From contig CM029384.1 in NCBI GenBank assembly GCA_017165825.1, forward strand, positions 21,266,529-21,330,528: 64,000 nucleotides of DNA, read 5' to 3'. Below the pieces are notes generated by a model. The model was not told the DNA's origin, made no database searches, and saw nothing but the letters and a program-made list of their open reading frames with translations. Made by a program: the position numbers and the translations under genes. Each line of letters starts with the position of its first letter. Positions within the stretch are counted from its first letter, which is position 1. Source of the DNA: Hepsetus odoe (taxonomy: Eukaryota > Chordata > Actinopteri > Characiformes > Hepsetidae). Positions 34,101 through 42,545 of the stretch are shown piece by piece.

Positions 34101-37100
34101 CTCATTTTAGTATTTGAAAGCTTAATCTTTCTTTTTTAGCTGTACATGTTTGTTTTCACAACCCATTTTATCAGCAAATGACTTTAGAAAAAGCAGTGAT
34201 TCTGACTAGAAGCAATTTTCCTGAGTGCACTGTAGCGCATTTTTTGGGATCAACAGTTCAGAGTAACAGGGAGTGAGGAAGAGGGGTGAAGAAGAGAGTG
34301 CAGGCAGGTTGGAATGGGTGGAGAAGAGTGGCTAAAGTGACCGTGACATACGGGTACAAGCAAGAGTAAAAGGGAAGGTTCACAGGACAGTAGTGAGACC
34401 AGCTATGTTGTATGGGTTGGAGAAAGTGGCACTGATGAAAAGACAGGATGCAGAGCTGCAGGTGTCAGAGTTAAAGATACTGAAATTTTTGTTGTGTGTG
34501 ACGAGGATGGACAGGATTAGAAATGAGTATATTAGAGGGACAGCTCAGGTTGGATGTTTTGGAGACAAAGTTAGAGAAGCAAGGTTTTGTTGGTTTGGAC
34601 GTGTCCAGAGGAGAGATGAGGATTATATTGGGAGGAGGATGTTGAAGATGGAGCTGCCAGGAAAGAGGAGAAGAGGAAGACCAAAGAGGAGGTTTATGGA
34701 CGTGGTGAGAGAGGACATGCAGGTGGTTGGTCTGAAGGAGGAAGATGCAGAGGACCGGAAGAAATGGAGACGGTTGATCCGCTGTGGTGACCCCTAAACG
34801 GGAGCAGCTGAAAGAAAAAGAAAAAGAAGAAGCAGCAGCAATGTAGTGCATGTAGAGCAAAAAGAGCAGAGAAAAAGTGCTTGATGTGACTTTGCATGTC
34901 TCCTTCACTGATGCTTTCAAACTAGCTCAACAAAATATGTAATTTAAGGACACCTCTTCAAGCATCTACTTGATTCATCGAAGTTGTATTTGAATAGGAA
35001 CAAGATTCTGTCCATTTCTGTAGACAACGGTTTTCATACTGAATCAGAAACCACATAAGCCAATTCATAAGCGGGCAAAAGAAAACTCTGTACACTTGAC
35101 CGTTAGCTTAAAAGCATCAACCATCTGTCTGATAGTAGGAATACCAAAATGACTTAAAAATCATTCATTAAAAATGTAGCTTGTTAGATAATGGACTTAG
35201 TGATTACTAATTACTCTGAATGATTAAGTGTAACTACAAGCAGTTGGACGGACTCAACAGTGAAGATCTAGTGCCACCGCTAGTTGATGCTTTTCCTATG
35301 AACACTTTAAAACTGGGGGCAGTAGAGAAGATTGGGATGCTGCAGTAGATCTTTTATCAGAGGGTAGAAGCAAATCATACTAAATCCTTGTTAAGTGAAT
35401 ATGCTTGAATTCATTTCTGTTCTCCTATAGTGTGCTATGATGATGACCTTACTGATGCTCTGTTCCGAACCCTATACCGAATTACCAGCAATCTGCGTAA
35501 CCCAAGCACAGTCTACTTCAGCATAGAGAAAAGGTAAATAAGTTCACTAGTCTGATATAAAACATGAGTGTCCAGCTGAGTTTTGTGATTTCTCTCTGGG
35601 TCGTGTTAGGGCGATGAATTTTTATTTTTTTCCCTCAACCTGAGTGAAGTTCATCACAGCAGGAACTCTGATTTATCTGCTGTTGTGTGTAAAGTAACAA
35701 TATGAGCCAAAAATATGAGTTCTCTGTATAACTATATTGCAAATTATATATACAAATGTACATTGGGAGTAATCAGTATTTAACTATATAATTAGTGATT
35801 AAAGATCTGTGTAGTACAAGAAAAAACAATGAATTCTACTGGCCAGAATCGCATAGTGCTATTCTATTCGTCTCCCTTTCCTGACTGCGATCTGTCACAT
35901 CCCTGCAGATTGAACTTCACTCTGCGCCACTTGGAGGTGTCCTGCGAGGCCTACAATCATTTCCGGCTCTGTCTGGAGCAGCTGGCAGACATGAAGGATG
36001 GGAAGATGAAGTTTACTGTGGCGCCGGTGCCCTGCTCTTTTCCCCAGTTTTTCCCATACGAGCGAGTGGACCAGCTGGTGTGTTTATATTCATTGTATTT
36101 CTGGGTAGATAGACATGAAGTCTGTTTAGTCTTTCACAATCTGACGTGTGATTTGAATCCATTAGGAATCCTCAGCGGGTGTAGTTTTTAAAGTCTGACA
36201 GTGGAGTGACTGGAGCTTTCTGTAATTGGCTGAACCAACAGCTCCCTCACTAATAATAGTCCTATTCCAATCCGTTTTACTCTAATGGAATAACAAAAAT
36301 TTGCTAACTGGAATTACAATGTGCACCATTCTAATTGTTTTTGTGTATCTTATAGAATAATGCAAATATCCAGGATATCACTTTCTGATGAAATGTGCAG
36401 AACCCTAATTCCTTACATTACGTTACACTAATCCAGCTCAGACAGTATAAGAGACATGAAGCTGTTGGTATTCAGAAGAGGATGAAATGAAAACTGTAGG
36501 GGTTTTCAATGTAGTCGTTCAGAGGTTGGGTGACACTGTGGCTGTGGCACTGTAGCCTCACAGCGACAAAAAGGTCCTGTGTTAAATGAGTCCTTTCTGT
36601 GTGGGGTTTGCTTGTTCTCCCTGTGTCCGCGTCCACATGTTTCCTCCGGTAGCTCCATTTTCCTTCCACCGTTCAAAGACATGCAGGTCAGGTGGATTGG
36701 AGATACTAAATTGGCTGTAGGTGTGAGTGTGTCTGCCCTGCGATGGACTATGAAACTTTCCAGGGTGTCTCCCTGTCTTTCACCCTGTGAGAGCTGGGAT
36801 AGGCTCCAGCACCCCCCGCGACCCTAATTAGGCCAAGCAGTTTATTTAAAAAAAAAAGAATGAGAAAGTGATAGTGACTATTGTTGTCATTGTGAGGATA
36901 CAACACAGCACACAGTGAACCACAGCGAAATTGGACCTCTGCATTTAACCCATGCACACAAACCGTGCAGCAGGGGGCAGCTATGACAGTACTCAAAGGT
37001 ACCTCAGGGCAACCTACTGGTAAGGGGTTTGAACCCACAATCTTACGATCCTTTGGCCAACTCCCTAACCACCAGGCCACCACTGCCCCAGTTAGTGTTC

Positions 37101-37313
37101 TTAGATTTTCCCAGGCAAGGTTTGTGCCACCGTTAGAGGGTGCTGTTATATTCTCAATCTGCTCAGCCAGATAAAATTTTTGCTGGTTTTGTGAAAACAC
37201 CTGAAATAATCTGTTCAGTCCACTTTTCGACATGCGTATACACTTTATATATTGCTCTTCTCCCTTTCGCTTCTTTGCAGGAGCTTTGGAAGGTGACTGC
37301 CACTGCACTATGA
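19000..37313 (+). CDS. mettl22: METTL22, protein-lysine methyltransferase (complete, 10 coding exons)
   Basis: Coding exons: 19000-19105, 25876-26121, 27266-27306, 27394-27538, 33360-33431, 33602-33658, 33788-33868, 35431-35533, 35909-36077, 37281-37313. They total 1,053 bases, 350 codons plus stop, with all phases consistent and all introns GT-AG. The protein is a class I SAM-dependent methyltransferase of the METTL21/22 (Methyltransf_16) family. An acidic linker (about 90-115) precedes the conserved HTMATPLEDVGKQ-WRGA lead-in (about 119-136), the SAM-binding loop ELGAGTG (157-163), QLDW (212-215) and the CYDDDLTD motif (251-258). The family member in human trimethylates the DNA-repair protein KIN (Kin17) on a lysine, in the nucleus. 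Human METTL22 is about 404 residues; this one is shorter mainly in the linker. Start ATG 19000 lies in a strong context (ggccATGg). No inactivating change was seen. Confidence 0.96.
19933..20158 (+). mobile_element. tRNA-derived SINE, diverged
   Basis: Family order is kept: ggggcaatatatggtaagtg head, B box (catgggtttgaatccc), 'cagtaggttgccctgagaga', 'ctgctccctgggctttgg' and 'tgctgtgctgtgtag'. The terminal cacaatgacaa segment is replaced or lost. Located in mettl22 intron 1. Confidence 0.8.
21375..21552 (-). repeat. Degenerate dispersed retroelement tail
   Basis: Begins with an atccatccatcatctgag run, the complement of a (GGAT)n-type end, and includes 'cagggtggtgggtagctggt' and 'gctcggaatcacacccagaa', as in the reverse complement of common fish retroelement 3' segments. 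It supports the pattern that this tail type ends in a short GGAT repeat. Confidence 0.55.
23372..23760 (+). mobile_element. tRNA-derived SINE split by a nested short transposon
   Basis: The SINE head (ggggcagtggtggcctagtg), B box and central block run to the 'ccctgctgcacgtgtgtgta' segment at 23540. The last part (tgcagaggctgtatttcatt, then cacaatgacaattgtcactt) resumes at 23695. The sequence between is a separate element with TA borders. Removing it restores a normal SINE of about 240 bases. Confidence 0.88.
23547..23692. mobile_element. Miniature Tc1-type inverted-repeat element, 146 bp
   Basis: Both ends start CAGTACTGTGCAAAAGTTTT and continue as inverted repeats for about 35 bases (3' copy on the opposite strand). 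Each side is flanked by TA (23545-23546 and 23693-23694), the target duplication of Tc1/mariner elements. The interior is too short to code. Longer relatives are at 48771-49292 and, as a single end, 52095-52235. Confidence 0.9.
24835..25325 (+). mobile_element. Tc1-like transposon, 5' half
   Basis: Starts near 'aaataagtattgaacatgtc' and continues through 'tttctctgtaaatatatttc', 'gtaatccacacatacaaaaa', 'aaaaaggcatgtaaagccaa' and 'gtgtcacacacacacagcat', the order of a well-known fish Tc1-like left half including the start of its transposase. It ends within the DNA-binding region and has no intact frame. Lies in mettl22 intron 1, 550 bases before exon 2. Confidence 0.7.
25876..26121 (+). CDS. 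mettl22: mettl22 coding exon 2 (acidic linker)
   Basis: Preceded by ttttttccag and followed by gtaaga. It encodes residues 36-117, including VFVSKFRILQ, LLDDDGDLDVERKP and the Glu-rich SDEEEEELEEECTKDIIKI. The linker is conserved in character more than in sequence and is the part that makes the fish protein shorter than the human one. Confidence 0.93.
26122..27265 (+). other. mettl22 intron 2
   Basis: 1,144-base intron of AT-rich sequence with a short TTTA-type run near 26810. No repeat family or gene recognised. Confidence 0.6.
27266..27306 (+). CDS. mettl22: mettl22 coding exon 3 (41-base micro-exon)
   Basis: Between cacag and gtgagt, it encodes EHTMATPLEDVGKQ, one of the best conserved segments of the family, just before the methyltransferase fold. 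The following intron is only 87 bases (27307-27393). Confidence 0.95.
27394..27538 (+). CDS. mettl22: mettl22 coding exon 4 (SAM-binding motif I)
   Basis: It encodes IWRGAFLLSDFIL and VILELGAGTGLASVIMAS, holding the glycine-rich SAM-binding loop. Flanked by cgacag and gtaaat; ends in phase 1. A reverse-strand SINE starts about 24 bases after the donor. Confidence 0.96.
27562..27797 (-). mobile_element. tRNA-derived SINE, reverse orientation
   Basis: On the minus strand: ggggcagtggcggcctgatg head, B box (gggtttgaatccc), central block and tail. It begins 24 bases after the mettl22 exon 4 donor, in intron 4. Confidence 0.88.
29180..29350 (+). mobile_element. Tc1-like transposase C-terminal remnant
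   Basis: The plus strand reads 'gcaggaggcctggagatctg', giving EAWRSVPQ and then YIKIQESL-like residues, the usual ending of fish Tc1 transposases, followed by 'gactttttttgggttttttt' and tgcactgtactgcac, a decayed terminal repeat. Nothing upstream of it is recognisable. Confidence 0.6.
30756..30845 (-). mobile_element. tRNA-derived SINE fragment, first of an inverted cluster
   Basis: Reverse copy covering the central block (complement of 'ggttgccctgaggtaccctt') through the B box (attagaacccacaatcttcc). It stops abruptly at 30846, where a forward copy begins. Confidence 0.8.
30847..31095 (+). mobile_element. tRNA-derived SINE with a small internal inverted duplication
   Basis: Forward copy with intact A and B boxes (gtgggttcgattccc). 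In its middle, at about 30932-30972, the segment 'gtgatggggacggtacc' is followed by its near-complement 'ggtaccgtccccatcac', a palindrome absent from the other copies. The tail (gcaatgacaagggg) passes directly into a reverse copy. Confidence 0.88.
31096..31266 (-). mobile_element. tRNA-derived SINE fragment, third of an inverted cluster
   Basis: Reverse copy from the 'cacgtgcagcagggggcagt' block to the head (ctaaccactaggcca). Its head end is complete apart from the first bases; its tail is missing. Confidence 0.85.
32636..33010 (-). mobile_element. Tc1/mariner-like transposon remnant, terminal part
   Basis: Contains 'ggtcagctacaacattaaaa' followed by ccacctgcctagtgtc, a terminal segment of a common fish element, and then antisense transposase phrases 'aagttgcatggtggggccgc' and 'gcaatgttcctcaaatcgtt'. 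It matches the order of the copy at 11520-11905 but keeps the end that copy lacks. Confidence 0.65.
33360..33431 (+). CDS. mettl22: mettl22 coding exon 5
   Basis: Flanked by gttttacag and gttagt. Completes the Asp split from exon 4 and codes DVGEDLLNMCQRNVFLNSHY, corresponding to the acidic end of strand 2 of the Rossmann-like fold, where SAM ribose is usually bound. Confidence 0.95.
33602..33658 (+). CDS. mettl22: mettl22 coding exon 6
   Basis: Flanked by ccttcag and gtagaa. Encodes DHSVKVRQLDWTAADFLT; the LDW tripeptide is a hallmark of the METTL21/22 group. Confidence 0.94.
33788..33868 (+). CDS. mettl22: mettl22 coding exon 7
   Basis: Flanked by ctctccag and gtgagt. Encodes a Trp-rich start (KFSWTEEEVADLHDN) and then ASFVIAAD, the strand leading into the substrate-side DDD motif in the next exon. 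Confidence 0.95.
33907..34053 (+). mobile_element. Recent 5'-truncated retroelement tail with perfect target-site duplication
   Basis: The element itself is 33920-34040. It starts ccctgcgatgggttggcgac and ends in aaaatggatgga. It is flanked on both sides by the same 13 bases, tgtatgtagccgt (33907-33919 and 34041-34053). It differs at only four positions from the tail at 40329-40455. It lies 50 bases after the mettl22 exon 7 donor. The parent element is probably a LINE whose 3' end carries a GGAT repeat. Confidence 0.88.
34255..34830 (+). mobile_element. LINE 3' end with open C-terminal reverse-transcriptase frame
   Basis: The frame at 34393-34797 (134 codons) starts MRPAMLYGLEKVALMKRQDA and continues through TRMDRIRNEYIRGTAQVG, WFGRVQRRDEDYIGRRMLKM, an Arg/Gly-rich stretch and MIRCGDP-like LIRCGDP before the stop. 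This is the intact tail of the same LINE family as at 2995, 4556 and 11985, followed by an A-rich 3' end (gaaagaaaaagaaaaagaag). The 5' part is missing, so it cannot move by itself. Located in mettl22 intron 7. Confidence 0.9.
35431..35533 (+). CDS. mettl22: mettl22 coding exon 8
   Basis: Flanked by cctatag and gtaaat. Encodes VCYDDDLTDALFRTLYRI and YFSIEKR. The YDDD-LTD segment is the METTL22 version of the family's post-motif-II (D/E)XX(Y/F) element. Confidence 0.95.
35909..36077 (+). CDS. mettl22: mettl22 coding exon 9
   Basis: Flanked by ccctgcag and gtgtgt. Encodes LNFTLRHLEVSCEAYNHFR and continues to FPYERVDQL near the C-terminus; strongly similar to mammalian METTL22. Confidence 0.95.
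36560..36845 (+). repeat. Dispersed retroelement tail, longer copy
   Basis: Starts near 'gacaaaaaggtcctgtgtta', then 'tgtggggtttgcttgttctc', 'aaagacatgcaggtcaggtg', 'ctaaattggctgtaggtgtg', 'ctgccctgcgatggac' and 'gggataggctccagcacccc'. It shows what lies upstream of the ccctgcgatgg point at which the copies at 33920 and 40329 begin. In mettl22 intron 9. Confidence 0.7.
36865..37092 (-). mobile_element. tRNA-derived SINE, reverse orientation
   Basis: Reads from tail (gtgactattgttgtcattgt) to head (accaccaggccaccactgcc) on the plus strand, with the B box (gggtttgaacccac) conserved. A short deletion removes part of the middle. About 190 bases before mettl22 exon 10. Confidence 0.88.
37281..37313 (+). 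CDS. mettl22: mettl22 coding exon 10 with stop codon
   Basis: After tctttgcag it encodes ELWKVTATAL and a TGA at 37311. The ELWK ending matches the vertebrate family. The 3' untranslated region runs on to the poly(A) signal at 37720. Confidence 0.94.
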   Translation, partial: ELWKVTATAL

Positions 37314-37719
37314 ATCAAGTCCAGCTTAGCCCACTCATACAGTCCAATGTCCCCTCTGAACAGACGACAGAATCCAAGAATCAGGATCCTAGAGCTGATA
37401 TTCAGCATCTTGTTGCCACTCTGTGACCATCACAGAAGTGCAGGGAAAAAGGTGTGTAGTAGAAAGGAAGATCCTTAATGTGAACATAATTTTACATTAT
37501 GCAAAGGTTTGAATGCTAATCACACATTTTGTTGATTTTGTGAAAATAAGTGTGAAAGGAATTTTAAATTCTCTTTTTAAGCATTTTTAGAGGAAAAATT
37601 CTATTTATTTGACGAGCATGAAATACTGGGGGGGAAAGTAAAGCATAGAATAAAAATATAACTTTTGCAGTGACCCTGTCGTTTATTTTTCTCCACTTCA
37701 GCAAATACGCTGTAACTTC

Positions 37720-37725
37720 AATAAA
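37720..37725 (+). terminator. mettl22: mettl22 poly(A) signal
   Basis: AATAAA lies 407 bases after the stop codon in cttcaataaagagaa. No earlier AATAAA with a good downstream context stands out in the mettl22 3' region. Confidence 0.65.
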
Positions 37726-37729
37726 GAGA

Positions 37730-38885
37730 AAAATGTACAGAAATGTTGTGCTTATTTTCATTCAGAAAATCAACAAAGCAATATCACTGGGTGTTCTCAA
37801 ACTTTCGAATCCTGCTGATTAGGATTGTTTTGTTGTTGTTGGTTTTTTTTTTTGTTGTCCCCCCCCCCAAGCTGCTATTGGTCAGTACTGAGCTCCACTT
37901 CTCATGTGCAGTTTGGGAAAGTAGCCGGAACCTACATTTATAGATCTTTCTTTTAAATAATGAGCCAGCCATGGTAAAAAAATAAAAAATAAAATCCTTA
38001 CATTTAATAAAAGGTCATTTAACTACTATTCTGTTGTTTGTAATATTGGACCATTTCTATTGGTCCATTCCTTATGAAATGTTCAGTCAGTGTAAAGAAC
38101 ATTTGGTGCTATAAAAAAAAGCAATATCATTTTTTACTCTGATCAGTCTCTCACATATAAAGAACTTGTTGATTAAATTAAACTTTGTTTCCAAAGCTTT
38201 TCTAATTTGTTGGCTGGAGCAGGGAAAGTCCATCTTCAGCTCTGCAGGTGGAAAGGATGTTGGCCACTGCTGGGCTACTGATGTTTTTCCCCCCAATGAA
38301 CACTAGAGGATGCAATAGGAGTTTACAAGGGCTGGAGAGCAGACTAATCTAAGACTGATTCAAAGAGCATTTAAGGTAGGCCTCATCTGAACACACGATC
38401 GTGCATTTAGCCTAATGGTTTGATTATAAAAAGTCCATTGTTGAAAAACTGAATGTCTTTACAGTGGTGGTGAATGAAATCAGGGTTTTCGATGATGGCA
38501 GAACAAATATAGCTATTTTGTTTGCTCTCCAAAATCTTTGGCAACTGTTTTATTCAAACTGTCCTGTAAGTACCTCTCTGCCATAAAGGAACACCCAATT
38601 CTTCGCAAAACTGTCCCAAACATCAGATAGTGGATTAACTTTTTAAAAAACTTTTAAATAGGCTGACTTCTGGTTCCATTCTCCACCACTGTATCCATAC
38701 GTCAGATCACTCTGAATGTCTCACATCTTAACCGTACTAGACAAACAGAACCTCATTTTTAAATCTTTTGGTATGAACTGAATACTGAAGTGTGGGATCT
38801 GAACATTCAAAAAATATTTCAAGTAAATCCCATAAAATGGAATTGGACATTTAATATAAAGGGTTGGACATGAAAATTGGATTCG
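37730..38885. other. Intergenic, no gene recognised
   Basis: AT-rich intergenic sequence with a T run followed by a C run near 37842-37869. No exon or clear element until the Tc1 remnant. Confidence 0.5.
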
Positions 38886-38889
38886 GGCT

Positions 38890-39780
38890 CCTTTTTCATG
38901 AAGCTTCTCAGGCTAAAAGCTGATTTGGGACATGAAAAGTCCAAATCTAAAATCATATTTTACATCAGACTCTTGGGAAGCTGCTTGTGCAGTTTGGAAA
39001 ATCTTCAAATGCCCAGCACTACATGAAGACTAATTTTCAAACAGTCTTGTTCACTGATGAGTGCAACCCTGGATGATCCAGATGGATGTAGTGGTAGATG
39101 GTTGGTGGACGGCCAACACATCCCAACAAGGCTGCGACGTCAGTAAGGAGGTGGCGGAGTCATGTTTTGGGCCAGAGTCATGCGAAGAGAGCTAGTCGGC
39201 CCCTTTAAGGGCCCTGAAGGTGTGAAAATGACCTCTGAAAATATTTGGAGTTCCTGACTGACCACTTTCTTCCATGGTACAAAAAGAAGAACCGTGCTTT
39301 CCTTAACAAAATCATCTTCATGCATGACAACACACCATCTCATGCTGCATCATTGGTTGCTGTCGGCATAAAAGAAGAGAAACTCATGGTGTGGCCCCCA
39401 TCCTCCCCTGACCTCAGCCCTACTGAGAACCTTTGGAGCATCCTCAAGCAAAACATCGATGAGGGTGGGTGGCAGTTTACATCCAAACAGCAGCTCTGGG
39501 AGGCTGTTCTGACATCCTGCAAAGAAGTTCAAGCAGAAGGTCTCCAAAAACTCACAAGTTTATTGGATGCAAGAATTGTGAAGCTGCTATCAAACAAGTG
39601 TTAATCTGTAACTCAACCTCTTAAGATGTTTTTGATTGAAATAGCTTTTGATTTCAGTAAAAATGACCTCCTAGTGCTGCAAATTCAACCATTTTCAGTT
39701 CTTTACTGCATAATAATTTGGAACAGTGCATTTTAAGTTTTTCCATTTTTGAAAAACATACTGTTATCATTGGGAGGTTT
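38890..39780 (+). mobile_element. Tc1-like transposon with partial transposase frame
   Basis: A 119-codon frame (39245-39604) encodes the C-terminal catalytic part of a DDE transposase: FMHDNTPSHAA with the second Asp at residue 28, then PPSSPDLSPTENLW with the Glu at residue 61. Upstream, LFTDEC near 39047 supplies the first Asp but in a broken frame. After the stop, 'cataataatttggaacagtg' and 'aagtttttccatttttgaaa' resemble the element's 3' end. It is a defective copy. Confidence 0.8.
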
Positions 39781-39869
39781 GTCCAGTAACATTCGAATTA
39801 GACACGACTGGAAATTCATTACTCTTGGAATGTTTGTCTTAAATGGAAATTCCACTGATGACATGGATC

Positions 39870-40000
39870 TTTTCTGTGAGGACTCTGCATGTTCTCCCTA
39901 AGTCTGCAAAGAGTTTTATCCCACATTCCAGAGACATGAGCATCAAATGGACAGGAGATGCTAAATTGCCCCATAGACAAGGAGGGCTGCTCGATTATGG
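39870..40000 (+). repeat. Degenerate dispersed retroelement tail, internal fragment
   Basis: Has 'ttctgtgaggactctgcatg' followed by ttctccctaagtctgc, 'ccagagacatgagcatcaaa' and 'gagatgctaaattgcccc', matching the first part of the copy at 36560-36845. The ctgcgatgg end is missing. Confidence 0.6.
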
Positions 40001-40193
40001 AAATAATCATATTCCTTATTATTTTGGTCAATATTGAGATCACACTTATCTAAAACAATTACTCATTAATTTTGGAAACATTGTGCGCTTTTTTTTTTTT
40101 TAGCATTTTTTAACTTTAATCTTTTTTTAAGAACACTTGGGAATATGTTTCCTTTGAACGTTAAATTGAATCAGTAATTTTTAAAAAATGTAT

Positions 40194-40467
40194 GTATATG
40201 AATCAGGGGCAGCGGTGGCCTAGTGGTTAGGGCGTCGGCCACATGATCAGGTTCAGGGGTTCGAACCCCTTCCCAATAGGTTGCCCTGAGGTACCCTTGA
40301 GCAAGGTGCCGTCCCCGTCACTGCTCCTCCCTGCGATGGGCTGGCGACCTGTCCAGGGTGCGTCCCCCGTCCTCGCCCTGTGTGCGCTGGGTTGGACACC
40401 AGCACTCCCCTGCGACCCCGTTTGGGACAAACGGCAGAAAATGGATGGATGGATGGTATATGAATCA
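40194..40467 (+). mobile_element. Chimeric SINE: tRNA-SINE head joined to a LINE-type tail, with target-site duplication
   Basis: The unit 40206-40455 has a SINE head (ggggcagcggtggcctagtg, B box gggttcgaacccc, 'ggtgccgtccccgtcactgc') that stops at about 40328. There the sequence switches to ccctgcgatgggctggcgac and continues to a (GGAT)n end. The same 12 bases, gtatatgaatca, flank it exactly (40194-40205 and 40456-40467). So the head and tail inserted together as one copy. Other SINE copies here end instead in an acaatgacaa-type tail. Confidence 0.88.
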
Positions 40468-41124
40468 TATTTAAATTACACAAAATTTCCTAGGGTTAGG
40501 GTAAAAAAAAAAAAGCAAATGAGTTATATGCACTGTTACAGGCTGTTAAAAACATTTTTGGCAGAACTACCAGCCTGATGACATGGTCCAGTTTGAGCAC
40601 ATGCAGGTGGTAATATTCCCACCTGTGCCAAGAATCCTGTCAGGCTGGGAGCAACATATCAAATCGTAATTGAAATGCAAACTGGATTCATTGAGCATCC
40701 CTAGTCCAGGTTGTTTGCCTCGCTGTGAGCAGTGATACAGGCCCCAGCACCCACATTATGAATGGATGGATGCTGCCTTATTCTGCGATGCTTTACATAG
40801 TTTTGGGACTTTTACTCATTGCAGAGGGAATGGAAGCAAAATAGTGCATGTTTTTTGTTTTTATTTTCAGACCTATTGCTCTGTACTATCATCAGCGTTG
40901 CATCTAAAACGGATCAGCCTTCCTGGTCATTTGATGGAGAATAAAACAGCTGTATTTTTTTCCACACACGTGGTTTGGAAGAAAGATCTGAGGCAATGTA
41001 TCATTCTGCACTCTGTTTACATCTGAAAGATCGAGTTATGCAACAACGAAGACAACAAAAAACAGTGTTCATCAGTATAAATGGCTCACTTGTCCGAAAA
41101 TCATGTGCAGCCTTACTCGAGGTA

Positions 41125-41339
41125 GCGGACCAATCAGAGTTGACTCACCTTTCTCCTATTGACTAGAACGCCGCTAAGCCCCGCCCCTCGTGCACGAGCA
41201 GCTCCTTCTGCTTTAAAAGCGTCGAGCTGCGCCGCGGCTGCTGAGCGAGCTCGGAGCGCTGCGGCTGTGCGTGGTCCACGGATTTCCTGCTCCTCCTTAG
41301 AGACGGCGGAGGTTTCACGAACCCGGCGGCAAAAGCTCG
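41125..41339 (+). promoter_or_regulatory. abat: abat promoter, CpG-rich, and probable non-coding first exon
   Basis: A sharp rise in CpG density runs from about 41160 to 41480. It contains an inverted-CCAAT-type site (ccaatca at 41130-41136), a GC box (ccccgcccc at 41179-41187) and a TATA-like tttaaaa (41211-41217). A transcript starting shortly after would run through gagctgcgccgcggctgctg to the consensus donor gctcg/gtgagt at 41339/41340. There is no ATG in good context, matching the family's untranslated first exon. Exact start is inferred. Confidence 0.72.
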
Positions 41340-42289
41340 GTGAGTGGCTTCGTTTCGGCTCTAAACAGCGCCCACGTTACGGGTCTCCTGCCTGGAGTCC
41401 GCGCGGTCGCCTGAGGAGCGCCCTCCGCTCCGGAGTGACCGTTGGGCTGCGTTGCACTGAGGAGCGGGGCTCGGTTTGTCCCCATTTATAACTACAAATT
41501 AAGACCAGCTTGGGTTTTCTTGGTCGGAAACGCTCATGAAACCTGCCTGCAGTTCAGTTCTGTCACTTGGTGAAAAACTGAAACTGCTGTTTTCTTTATT
41601 TCACTGTTTTGGGTCTTGTACAGCAGGCTGAATCCGGTCCGAACCGGTTCCGCCGTTCCGTTCTTTCTGCGTCTCCCTTCAGTGGTTGTTATGGCAGCCA
41701 CCTGGAAACCTGGGGCTCATCTCACAAACCGTCCGAGTTTACCCTCCGAACTCGAGCCCGAAGTCCAGCCTGCCCAGCAGATGACCTGAGAGATCCGGCT
41801 AACCTGCCCACAGCGTTCCTCAGATTAGCTGGATAATTTAAGCCTGAAGTCAAGCTTGTCTAATAGGAAAGGATGAGGGATGTTTCTATTGAACAGCCTG
41901 TCTTCGGGTTTAAGATATGGTTGAACTAATGACACTTGGGTGTTTTTACAAGGCAGCACTTCTGGGTTAGGTAACTTCAGCCAATAGGAACATCCCTCAT
42001 CTCCCTTTTAGATAAACCTGTCTTAAGTTATCTGGCTAACCTGAGAAATCCTGCCTCAAGGTTGACCGAGTTTAGGCTGATAAACCTTATTTGAGGACTG
42101 TTTAGGGAATTACCCAAAGCTCTTTTTTTTTTTACTTTTGGCTTAAGTTATCTGGCTAACTCAAGCTTTGTGAAACACCCCCTTAGTTTCCCTTCAGCGC
42201 TTAACAAGCAGGATTTCTCAGCCAGATAACTTCAACTCAAACATTTGTTAGACAACCCTTAATCATGCCTGCTTAGATATCGTACCCTG

Positions 42290-42545
42290 TGATTGAAGGG
42301 TACCATCAGCAGGGTACCGTCCCAACGCTGCTCCCCGGCTGCTAGATGAATGGTTGCTCTATTGGACATGTTAGTAGTAGGGAAGTATTTAGTTGTGTTG
42401 TGCAGTGGCAGTTATTGTCCAAAAGTCTTTCCTTTATGCTAAGAGCAGGAGTATAATTCTATTGGTCAGCCTTTAACATTGTGGACAGTGGTGGCTTAGT
42501 GGTTAGAAACTAGTCCCCATAATTAGGGTGCTGACCCTCAACACT
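42290..42545 (+). mobile_element. Two tRNA-derived SINE fragments
   Basis: 42290-42415 holds a central block (ggtaccgtcccaacgctgct, ccccggctgct) and a mutated 3' part. 42481-42545 holds a head (gtggacagtggtggcttagt, ggttag) that ends soon after. They may be parts of two old copies or one rearranged copy. Confidence 0.55.

Noticed and set aside
33730..34105. Open frames of 71-100 codons around 33857-34072 and on the minus strand
   Set aside because: They come from the GC-rich retroelement tail next to mettl22 exon 7; near-identical frames occur at 40253-40578.
41159..41836. 110- and 75-codon frames in the abat CpG island
   Set aside because: Arg/Ala/Ser-rich translations of GC-rich promoter and intron sequence, crossing the consensus donor at 41340; no domain.
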